Shown piece after piece: positions 1 through 6,045 of a stretch of DNA of 6,045 bases (positions within the stretch are counted from its first letter, which is position 1; each line of letters begins with the position of its first letter). Both the position numbers and the translations under genes were made by a program. The stretch lies in NCBI GenBank assembly GCA_029942265.1, contig JAOZTO010000163.1, positions 1-6,045 of the forward strand, in the 5' to 3' direction. Source of the DNA: Desulfocapsa sp. (GTDB lineage: Bacteria > Desulfobacterota > Desulfobulbia > Desulfobulbales > Desulfocapsaceae). The notes beneath the pieces are model-generated. The model saw nothing but the letters and a program-made list of their open reading frames with translations. It was not told the DNA's origin and searched no databases.

Positions 1-289
1 ATGCGCCACCAAGAATTGCCTTTTCAGCACCATCGGCTGCACCGTGTCCTGTTATAATGATGACTTCTGGATAGGAAGATGTTTTTGTAAATTTAGGAAG
101 ATATTCAAGGCCGTTACCATCAGGCATCTGCACGTCAAGAAGAACAACATCCCAGCCGCCTTTTCTCGCAAGATCCAGTCCCTGTTTCAGTGTGTTTGTG
201 GATTCAGTTTCATAGCCTGTCCGTCCCAACTGTTTTTCAAGCATGGAACAGAGGACAGTATCATCGTCAACGATTAGAATGCGTGTCAT
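1..289 (-). CDS. Response regulator, receiver domain (5' part only), probably sigma-54/NtrC type
   Basis: The first 96 residues of a response regulator; the gene continues past the left edge. Visible receiver features are the beta-1 strand RILIVDDD with acidic residues D8-D10, the predicted phosphoacceptor D52 in VVLLDVQMPDGNG, and the switch threonine T80 in VIIITGHG. The conserved lysine and everything after the receiver lie outside the window. The wording around MPDGNGLEYLP and ITGHGAADGAEKAI resembles receivers joined to AAA+ sigma-54 activator and Fis-type HTH domains in Desulfovibrionaceae; that output is inferred, not seen. The ATG at 289 is supported by AAGGA at 300-296, six bases upstream, and by the 9-nt gap after the Cache-protein stop. 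Position suggests it is the output partner of the hybrid kinase encoded two genes upstream. Confidence 0.9.
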   Translation of the reverse strand, partial: MTRILIVDDDTVLCSMLEKQLGRTGYETESTNTLKQGLDLARKGGWDVVLLDVQMPDGNGLEYLPKFTKTSSYPEVIIITGHGAADGAEKAILGGA

Positions 290-295
290 AGGCAA

Positions 296-300
296 TCCTT
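296..300 (-). promoter_or_regulatory. Ribosome binding site overlapping the upstream stop codon
   Basis: AAGGA (reading 300 to 296) overlaps the TAA stop (301-299) of the Cache/CheD-like gene and lies 6 nt before the response regulator ATG. The overlap supports co-transcription and probable translational coupling of the two genes. Confidence 0.75.
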
Positions 301-1783
301 AAACATCATAGTGAATGATTTTTTTGAGTATGCTTTCAAGGCTTTCAGTTTGGTTAGCATACTCTGTAGTAGTCTCTTTTCCATTCCACACAACGGCGGT
401 ATTGAATTGTGGGGGAGCAAGAAGAAGTGAAGCATTTTGGGCATGTGGATTATACATAAATTTGATGTTGGCAAGGGTGACGTTATGCTCAAGTATCCCG
501 TCGATGGCTTTTTCTATACTGTCGGTATGAATTGCAGTAATGACGAATTGTATTTTTCTGAGTTCATAGGGATAAATATCAAAATAGGTTATTTTCTCAA
601 GGAGTTCACTGATAAAATTATGATAATGTGTTTTTAGAAAATATTTTGTAAGAGAATTATCGATGTAAATTTCATCTGTGGGAGAAATGTGAACCATATT
701 CCCAAATCGTTCGGGATAAGAAATAGTGATGGCCGTACATGTGGAGACACCTTCAGTTGCTAGATAAAAAGGAAACTCGGCTTTGGCAAATTCGTTCATT
801 GCTACATTTTTTCTTGTGAATCCTTCTGTACTCAAAAGAGGCTTCGATGTCCTGTCTTGAGTTGTCAAGTATGCGATAAACTCTTGCACAAAATAGTCTT
901 GATGCTGTTTATAGTATTCACTTATAACTTCGTCTTCATCAATTTCAACGATAATAATCCATGATGCACCGAACAGTTCAAATGACTCATAAGAACTAAA
1001 TACATTGACTCCTCTGTAGTCGTGAATGATTTTAGTATCTTCCTTGGATAGTAAAGCTTCTTTGACAGCAATGGTGTCAACTTTTTGTCTTAATATAGTG
1101 CTGTCTCCCATAAATCGTGATTCTGTCAGCATGAGCTTGTCACTATTTACAAGGTAGATTTCTCCGGTTCGTCCCAGTTCTTTTCTATCGCTTAAAATTG
1201 TGTTGAGCCTGTTGGTTTCACATTGGAGAACAAACCATCCCATATGGTTGTCTTGTCGCTTAATACGTACCACAAAAAATGCTGCTGCCTCAGCGGAGGG
1301 CGGGTAATATTCATATTCAACAAACCCATCTGTTCCAGAATTGCGCAAAGTTTTTGCAAGGTTTTTGTTCGCTGCTTCGGATACGAAGATGTTTGCCCGG
1401 AAATCTGTTTCCTTTTTGACTGAATGAAAGATTAAGCCTGAGGGATTAACAAACAGAATATCGTAAAAATTTGAATATCGTGTGACATATTGTTTGTCGA
1501 TTTCAAATTCGATATCATGATTGTACGGTTGCTGCTCTATTTGTGAGAACAGTTCCAACATCTGTTGATCTGTAGCGATGGCTTGTGCCTGCTTCTGAAT
1601 GGTTTCAAAGTGGTTAATAACTTCCTGTTTTTTGGCGGCTCGTATATCTGAAATCAGTGTGAAGGTTTGTTGTTTGAGTTCTTTCCCTGTCGGCAATGTG
1701 GGGGAATATAATAAAAGAAGAACCCCTGTCCCTCCTAATAGTAGGAATGAAATGAAAAATTTTATTTGTCTGATTGTCAACAT
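299..1783 (-). CDS. Membrane-anchored dCache sensor with C-terminal CheD-like domain
   Basis: A 494-aa protein. Residues 9-26 form one TM helix or signal anchor preceded by R5 and K8, so the rest is predicted to be extracytoplasmic. Residues about 35-290 look like a double Cache (PDC) sensor: a helix at 40-80, a first PDC strand set around YDILFVNPSGLIF (107-119), and the hallmark GRTGEIYLVNSDKLML (204-219). Caches usually bind small ligands. No second hydrophobic helix follows. Residues about 335-470 instead resemble CheD, the chemoreceptor glutamine deamidase: T343, C349 and H365 sit in a pattern (T-x5-C, then YPERFGNMVH) matching Thr21, Cys27 and His44 of Thermotoga CheD, with one residue fewer before the His. 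Strand and helix segments at 411-418, 423-433 and 438-443 also fit the fold. No kinase, HAMP or MCP output is present. The ribosome binding site is weak. It lies between kinase and regulator genes, so it is probably an accessory sensor. The dCache call is firm; CheD-like is moderate. Confidence 0.85.
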   Translation of the reverse strand: MLTIRQIKFFISFLLLGGTGVLLLLYSPTLPTGKELKQQTFTLISDIRAAKKQEVINHFETIQKQAQAIATDQQMLELFSQIEQQPYNHDIEFEIDKQYVTRYSNFYDILFVNPSGLIFHSVKKETDFRANIFVSEAANKNLAKTLRNSGTDGFVEYEYYPPSAEAAAFFVVRIKRQDNHMGWFVLQCETNRLNTILSDRKELGRTGEIYLVNSDKLMLTESRFMGDSTILRQKVDTIAVKEALLSKEDTKIIHDYRGVNVFSSYESFELFGASWIIIVEIDEDEVISEYYKQHQDYFVQEFIAYLTTQDRTSKPLLSTEGFTRKNVAMNEFAKAEFPFYLATEGVSTCTAITISYPERFGNMVHISPTDEIYIDNSLTKYFLKTHYHNFISELLEKITYFDIYPYELRKIQFVITAIHTDSIEKAIDGILEHNVTLANIKFMYNPHAQNASLLLAPPQFNTAVVWNGKETTTEYANQTESLESILKKIIHYDV

Positions 1784-1814
1784 ATGATTCGTAGTTCTTT
1801 TTATATGTGTTGTG

Positions 1815-4800
1815 TTAATCTAGTATGTTGCGAATGGTTTTTTCCACAACAATAGGGGATGTTGGCTTGTACAAGAGCGAACGTATTCCATGGTCACGGG
1901 ATTGCTGTTTGCTAATAAGTGTGGTGTCTCCTGTACATAAAATAATAGGCAGATTGGGGCGCACAGACAGTAATCGTTTGGTTAATTCCAATCCGTTCAT
2001 TATGGGCATGTTCATATCTGTGAGCACAAGGTCATACAAATAAGGGCTGTCCTGAAAAGAACTGAGAGCTTCAACACTGCATGAAAATGAAGTCACTTGA
2101 TAGCCTGCTTTCAGGAGCATTCTTTTATGTAGGGAACGAATATTATGTTCATCGTCAACAATAAGAATATGTTCTGTTCCGTCGAGGGGAGCTGTTTTAT
2201 CCTGTTGCGGTCGCATTGTGTCTTCAATACCTGCAACAGGAAGGAGGATTGTAAATGTTGTTCCTCTATTTAAAAGACTTTCAACATTGATGAAACCATT
2301 ATGGCTTTTGACAATCCCATGAGTAACAGCTAGTCCAAGTCCTGTCCCTTCTTGCAGCCCTTTTGTGGTGAAAAAAGGATCAAAAATTTGGGACAGATGC
2401 TTTTCTTTGATACCCGATCCTGTGTCATTCACTACAAGTTGCACATACCTGCCCGGCATAATGTCTGGATGGCTTGCATTTGTGTCACTTTTTTCTACTG
2501 TGGATAGAGTAACACTGAGAGTACCACCTTCTGCAAGCATGGCCTGTTTGGCATTTGTGCAGAGATTCATTACTATTTGATGTATCTGGCTTGGGCTAGC
2601 CATCACAGCAGGGCAATCACTACAAATATTTGCCTCGACAACAATAGATGCTGATAGAGAAGCACGCAACATTTTTAGTGATTCGGCGACTGGAACCTGT
2701 ATCTGAATCGGAATAAAGCCCTGTTCCTGGTGACGACTGAAAAGAAGGATCTGTCTTATTAATTCCACTGCCCTGTCACCAGATTGGATGGCATGGGTTA
2801 GATCCTGATAGGCTTGACTTTTTTCAGACAACTCATTCATTGCCATTCGGGTGTAGCCAAGAATTGCACCAAGAATATTGTTGAAATCATGGGCAATGCC
2901 TCCTGCAAGTGTACCTATAGACTCCATTTTTGCAGCTTGTCGTAACTGTTGTTCCATTTCAAGTTCTCGTGAAATGTCATGCTTTACGGCCACAAAGCTG
3001 ATTATCTTTCCGTCTTTGTCTTTAATGGGAGTTATGCTTGTTTCTTCTGTGAAACATTTACCTGTTTTTGTTTTGTTTGTGAAATTCCCATGCCACACGT
3101 TACCATTAGTAATGGTATTCCATAAATTACGGTAAAAAGCTGGTGAATGGTGACCACTTTGCAGTATGCGAGGGTTTTGGCCAATGGCCTCTTGTTTGGC
3201 GTATCCGGTAATATGTTCAAAAGCAGGGTTTACATATTGGATAATTCCCATTGCATCAGTGATGACAATTACATCAACCGTGTGTTCTATAGCTGTGGCA
3301 AGTCTTTTATACTCTTCCTTCGCCTCTATTTGACCACTTATATCCAGTGCAGTGCCTAGGGAACGGATGGCTGTACCGTCGTTGTCATATGTGAAAACGC
3401 AGCGTTCTTGAACATGTTTTATGTCACCGTTTTTCAATATAAATCGATGGGTGATATTATAATTCTGCTTTTTTTCAACCGCCTGTGAATATGCCTGGTT
3501 GACCATCTCTCGGTCATCAGGGTGAATCAGAGAAAACAGGTTCTTAATACTTGGTCGGAATGTTTTGGGATCAAGGGAACAAATTCTATACACCTCTTCA
3601 GACCAGGTAAGGGTGTCATTGATGATGTCATGCTCCCAGTGTCCAAGTCCTGCGATCTTCTCAGCTTTTTTCAGGCTTGCTTCGCTTTTAATTAGCTCTG
3701 TATTTGCTGCAAAATGACGTTTTTTCAGATCCTGGGTGTGGAGCTGTGTTTGAAGGATTGGAGCAATGTAACAACATATATTTTCCAGCAGCGTTGTGTC
3801 ATTAGGAGTGAAGGGAGTATCCTTGTTTCCAAGACAGAGTAAAGCGATGGTTTTATTCTGTTGTTGAACGGGAAGCAGGATGCTGTTAGAAAGATTCTGA
3901 TGTTTTTCAGGGGATAGGGATTGTGAATTTCCAAGAAGTGTTTCACCCTTGTTTATAACTGTTTGCACTGTATGATCAGGGAGATCTTCCATTGTAACAA
4001 TTGCTCTACTGGTTACAGTATCAAAACTGTTGGCAGTATTAGATATGCTGGTACATGAAAGGGTATTTGTATGAGTGGTGATACCAAGAAGCGCATAGCT
4101 ACAGTGCAGATTAGTAGCAAGAACTTTTAGTATTTCCTGATATATGGAATCATCACTATTTGTCAAAAAACGGGTAATAATGCTGTTTTGTAAGGTGTGG
4201 TATTGCTCGGATCGTTTTAGCTGTTCTTCAAGTCGTTTTTTATCTGTTATATCATCGTACACAGCAACCACTTCTTGGGTATCCAGACAAAAGATATAAA
4301 AGTTGCGCCATTTTTGTAACTGCTGATCTTGATATTGAAAGGAATGGTACTGTTCTGGCTTTCCGCTTTTGTATACACGTTTGATAACGTCAAGGATTTT
4401 AGAATTTTTATCATCATGAGGTAGTGAACTAAGTTTTTGTCCTATGATTTGCTGCCTGTTGGTTTGATTTATTTTCTGACCTTTTTCATTGATATCAATA
4501 ACTACAAAATCCTGTCCCTGATTTATGGGACGATATACACAGGCACCTTCACGCATATTGTCAAAGAGCGATCGGTAACGAAGCTCGTTGTGAAGAGCCT
4601 GTTTTTTGAGTTGATTGTGTTTCTTGCTAAACTGAAATATCAGAACAAAAAGGATGATTGCCGTGAACAGGAGAAAGGTACAATCCTGAATGTAATGTGT
4701 ATAGCTAATATCATCAGGAGTGTTTAAAAACATGTGGGACAAAGAATGCAACAGCAGACCGGTTCCTGCCACAGTGAGGTAGATAATGGAAATACGCAGG

Positions 4801-4826
4801 GAAGTTTTTATGGCGACTCTATCCAT
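1815..4826 (-). CDS. Hybrid sensor histidine kinase (TM2-PAS-GAF-PAS-PAS-HisKA-HATPase-REC)
   Basis: A 1003-aa inner-membrane hybrid kinase. TM helices at about 12-32 and 45-66 leave only about 12 residues outside. Cytoplasmic domains in order: PAS about 82-195; a divergent GAF about 212-360; PAS about 386-500 (GHWEHDI, LIHPDDRE, KNGDIKHV); PAS about 508-620 (VITDAMGIIQYVNPAFEHITGY); HisKA about 630-697; HATPase about 743-864; receiver about 886-1000. The phosphorylated His is H646 in GGIAHDFNN, as in NtrB-like kinases. ATP-site motifs are N754/N758 (N box), NDTGSGI 800-806 (G1), FDPFF 815-819 (F) and GTGLGL 827-832 (G2). The receiver has D891/D892, phosphoacceptor D937, T965 and K987, so it looks competent. 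The ATG at 4826 is the only start that keeps both TMs: an in-frame TAG lies 24 nt upstream with no start codon between. No clear ribosome binding site precedes it. It is the first gene of the probable operon with the Cache/CheD-like protein and regulator. Confidence 0.95.
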   Translation of the reverse strand: MDRVAIKTSLRISIIYLTVAGTGLLLHSLSHMFLNTPDDISYTHYIQDCTFLLFTAIILFVLIFQFSKKHNQLKKQALHNELRYRSLFDNMREGACVYRPINQGQDFVVIDINEKGQKINQTNRQQIIGQKLSSLPHDDKNSKILDVIKRVYKSGKPEQYHSFQYQDQQLQKWRNFYIFCLDTQEVVAVYDDITDKKRLEEQLKRSEQYHTLQNSIITRFLTNSDDSIYQEILKVLATNLHCSYALLGITTHTNTLSCTSISNTANSFDTVTSRAIVTMEDLPDHTVQTVINKGETLLGNSQSLSPEKHQNLSNSILLPVQQQNKTIALLCLGNKDTPFTPNDTTLLENICCYIAPILQTQLHTQDLKKRHFAANTELIKSEASLKKAEKIAGLGHWEHDIINDTLTWSEEVYRICSLDPKTFRPSIKNLFSLIHPDDREMVNQAYSQAVEKKQNYNITHRFILKNGDIKHVQERCVFTYDNDGTAIRSLGTALDISGQIEAKEEYKRLATAIEHTVDVIVITDAMGIIQYVNPAFEHITGYAKQEAIGQNPRILQSGHHSPAFYRNLWNTITNGNVWHGNFTNKTKTGKCFTEETSITPIKDKDGKIISFVAVKHDISRELEMEQQLRQAAKMESIGTLAGGIAHDFNNILGAILGYTRMAMNELSEKSQAYQDLTHAIQSGDRAVELIRQILLFSRHQEQGFIPIQIQVPVAESLKMLRASLSASIVVEANICSDCPAVMASPSQIHQIVMNLCTNAKQAMLAEGGTLSVTLSTVEKSDTNASHPDIMPGRYVQLVVNDTGSGIKEKHLSQIFDPFFTTKGLQEGTGLGLAVTHGIVKSHNGFINVESLLNRGTTFTILLPVAGIEDTMRPQQDKTAPLDGTEHILIVDDEHNIRSLHKRMLLKAGYQVTSFSCSVEALSSFQDSPYLYDLVLTDMNMPIMNGLELTKRLLSVRPNLPIILCTGDTTLISKQQSRDHGIRSLLYKPTSPIVVEKTIRNILD

Positions 4827-4846
4827 AACGAGGGGGCTATTTTGTT

Positions 4847-4855
4847 CCTATAACA
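4847..4855 (-). promoter_or_regulatory. Possible extended -10 promoter element for the kinase operon
   Basis: Between the terminator and the kinase start the minus strand reads TGTTATAGG (4855-4847), which resembles an extended -10 element (TGn followed by TATAGG, four of six consensus bases). A start about seven bases later would give a leader of only about 14 nt. There is no convincing -35 box: that position falls within the terminator stem. The alternative is that the kinase operon is reached by readthrough of the terminator. Weak call. Confidence 0.25.
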
Positions 4856-4860
4856 TGTAG

Positions 4861-4897
4861 AAAAAAAGCGCCTCATGAAAAATATTTCATGAGGCGC
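4861..4897 (-). terminator. Intrinsic terminator after the coiled-coil membrane protein gene
   Basis: A perfect 13-bp inverted repeat (4868-4880 and 4885-4897, arm GCGCCTCATGAAA) with a 4-nt loop (4881-4884) is followed on the minus strand by seven T residues (4867-4861). It starts 28 nt after the stop of the upstream gene. The plus strand has no T run on the other side, so it acts in the minus direction only. Confidence 0.92.
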
Positions 4898-4925
4898 ATA
4901 TTCAAATACAAGGCAGAGGACAGGG

Positions 4926-5936
4926 TTAGCTGGCTTGTCGACAAATTCTGATATAGTCTTTGGTGAGTGATGGGTGGTCTGCAATAACATCTGACGCTTC
5001 TTTGGATAAGGAGTCATTCAGATACTCGTCAACCTGGGCGTAAGTCATTCCCTTAGCTATAGCATCTGTCACAAGTTTAACAAACTTTTTTTCGTCAGCT
5101 TTCTTTGTGAAATACGAAAGAAGCCTGTGATCGGTATCGTTTGGTTCAGTGGAAACCGTAACCGATTTAACAGAAATGTCCTTGATGGATTTTTTCATGT
5201 CAGCAAGTTCTTTTTTGATACCATCAATTGAGTTATGTAGCTGTTCCTGGAGTTCAGAATTATTTTCTTTGCCGGAAAAATCAGAGAGGGTTTTTTCAAG
5301 TTCTGTAAGTTTAGTATCCAGCGGTTTTATAGAACTTTGAAGAGTGGTAATATCAACAGCAATTTTTTGTGTGAGATCGTTAACGGAAGCAGTATTTGCT
5401 TTTTCAGCAAGTGTTTCTTCTGTCTGTTGAACTTTTGCATCAAGACTGTTGATTTTTTCTGTAGAACTGGCAAGTGCGGCAGTAAACCCAGTGAATGTCT
5501 GTTCTAGGGAATTAATAGTGCTTTGAATCGTATTAAGCTGGCTATCCAGTTTTTCATGATTGTCGAGAAGGGGAGTCAGATCCACCTGTTTTGAAGAGGA
5601 GGCATCTGTTTTTGTAGAAGAATGCTTTATAGGACACTTGCACCCCATAGCCTTTGAGGTATCCATAAGTTTGGTTTTGAATTCAGCGTAAGTGTCTGAA
5701 CAGTGTTTCTTGTCGTACATGTACAGAATTCCAAAATAGATACCAAACATAACAGCGATACTGACAATAATAGCAAACAAAAGACCGACAACAAAAAGGA
5801 TACCAGAAAAAATTGAGCCGATGGTTCCTGTAACACCACCAGAATCATCGGCGGCAAAGGCATAGATAAAAAAGACACAAAGTATTACAATGATACCAGA
5901 TTTGATAAGTGCTGATCGTAATTCTATATTTTTCAT
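4926..5936 (-). CDS. Unrecognised membrane protein with long coiled coil
   Basis: A 336-aa protein that I cannot assign to a family. Residues 12-29 are hydrophobic and end in AFA-AD, so they could be a cleaved signal peptide or a first TM. A Gly/Ser/Thr-rich linker (31-42) leads to a long hydrophobic segment (43-73). YDKKH directly after it suggests the remainder is cytoplasmic. C79, C99 and C101 (a C-K-C pair) lie just past the membrane, followed by a Ser/Thr/Lys-rich linker (102-117). Residues about 118-258 are Leu/Ile-spaced, rich in Glu, Lys, Gln and Ser, and look like a coiled coil, probably oligomeric. Residues about 268-336 form a small helical end without a known motif. The ATG at 5936 is chosen over a GTG at 5957 because GGAGG lies 8 nt upstream; the GTG start would place that site inside the gene. 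A terminator follows, so it is probably monocistronic and need not share a function with the kinase operon. Confidence 0.88.
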   Translation of the reverse strand: MKNIELRSALIKSGIIVILCVFFIYAFAADDSGGVTGTIGSIFSGILFVVGLLFAIIVSIAVMFGIYFGILYMYDKKHCSDTYAEFKTKLMDTSKAMGCKCPIKHSSTKTDASSSKQVDLTPLLDNHEKLDSQLNTIQSTINSLEQTFTGFTAALASSTEKINSLDAKVQQTEETLAEKANTASVNDLTQKIAVDITTLQSSIKPLDTKLTELEKTLSDFSGKENNSELQEQLHNSIDGIKKELADMKKSIKDISVKSVTVSTEPNDTDHRLLSYFTKKADEKKFVKLVTDAIAKGMTYAQVDEYLNDSLSKEASDVIADHPSLTKDYIRICRQAS

Positions 5937-5944
5937 AAGTTGTT

Positions 5945-5949
5945 CCTCC
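5945..5949 (-). promoter_or_regulatory. Strong ribosome binding site that fixes the start of the coiled-coil protein
   Basis: GGAGG (reading 5949 to 5945), extended to GGAGGAA, lies 8 nt before the ATG at 5936. It decides in favour of this ATG over the in-frame GTG at 5957. It is much stronger than anything ahead of the kinase or the Cache/CheD-like gene. Confidence 0.85.
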
Positions 5950-5995
5950 ACAACCACAGTAAAGAGATCACATAAGATGATTTCAAGTAAAAATA

Positions 5996-6024
5996 ATTAT
6001 ACACAATTACAAGGAACTAAAAAA
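5996..6024 (-). promoter_or_regulatory. Likely sigma-70 promoter of the coiled-coil protein gene
   Basis: The minus strand carries a perfect -10 hexamer TATAAT (6001-5996). With a 17-bp spacer the -35 position (6024-6019) is only a T run, so there is no good -35 box, although the upstream DNA is T-rich. Transcription would begin near 5989, giving a leader of roughly 50 nt that contains the GGAGG site. No -24/-12 (sigma-54) pattern is visible. The remainder of 6025-6045 holds nothing I can identify. Confidence 0.5.
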
Positions 6025-6045
6025 GAAAAATTTGCAGTAACGAAG

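Noticed and set aside
44..277. A 77-codon open frame on the plus strand
   Set aside because: It is antisense to the response regulator receiver, whose motifs (D8-D10, D52, T80) show that the minus strand is the coding one.
1784..1814. Possible terminator or promoter between the kinase and Cache/CheD-like genes
   Set aside because: The 31-nt gap is AT-rich but has no hairpin with a T run and no recognisable promoter pair; co-transcription is the simpler reading.
3725..3946. A 73-codon open frame on the minus strand within the kinase gene
   Set aside because: It is out of frame with the kinase GAF region, and its translation has no recognisable domain.
4437..4727. A 96-codon open frame on the plus strand
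   Set aside because: It lies wholly antisense to the N-terminal TM/PAS region of the kinase, has no ribosome binding site of note, and the kinase frame has clear conserved domains.
5937..5957. GTG start at 5957 for the coiled-coil protein
   Set aside because: It would put the GGAGG site inside the gene and add a charged MVVEEQL stretch; the ATG at 5936 has the ideal spacing.
5958..6045. Possible sigma-54 promoter, given the likely sigma-54 regulator in the operon
   Set aside because: No GG/GC pair with the -24/-12 spacing is present; TATAAT at 6001-5996 points to a housekeeping-type promoter.

Overview
All four genes in this window lie on the minus strand, so they read from right to left. 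The DNA is AT-rich. The partial response regulator at the left edge has the wording I associate with NtrC-type regulators of Desulfovibrionaceae (MPDGNGLE, then IITGHG.ADGAE). Together with the long PAS/GAF hybrid kinase and the dCache protein, this suggests a moderately low-GC marine sulfate reducer of the Desulfovibrio/Halodesulfovibrio kind. That assignment is an inference from sequence style, not a database result.

Layout in transcription order: (1) 5936-4926, an unrecognised 336-aa protein with two N-terminal hydrophobic segments, a long coiled coil and a helical C-terminal end. It has a TATAAT -10 box, a strong ribosome binding site and its own intrinsic terminator (4861-4897). (2) 4826-1815, a 1003-aa hybrid histidine kinase: two TM helices, PAS, GAF, PAS, PAS, HisKA, HATPase and a C-terminal receiver. 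(3) 1783-299, a 494-aa membrane-anchored protein with a dCache sensor domain, followed by a C-terminal domain that I read as CheD-like, with an apparent Thr-Cys-His triad. (4) 289-1, the first 96 residues of a response regulator, probably of the sigma-54 (NtrC) class, running off the left edge.

Genes 2-4 are closely spaced (31 nt, then 9 nt, with the last ribosome binding site overlapping the preceding stop codon) and probably form one operon. The kinase has almost no extracytoplasmic loop, while its neighbour has a large extracytoplasmic sensor and no signalling output. The simplest reading is a three-part pathway in which the Cache/CheD-like protein detects a signal outside the membrane, the hybrid kinase integrates it with cytoplasmic PAS/GAF inputs, and the regulator changes transcription. 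The Cache-CheD-like fusion, apparently on the outer face of the inner membrane, is the most interesting item here. I see no RNA genes, mobile elements, CRISPR arrays or large repeats. No stretch longer than about 110 bases lacks a gene.
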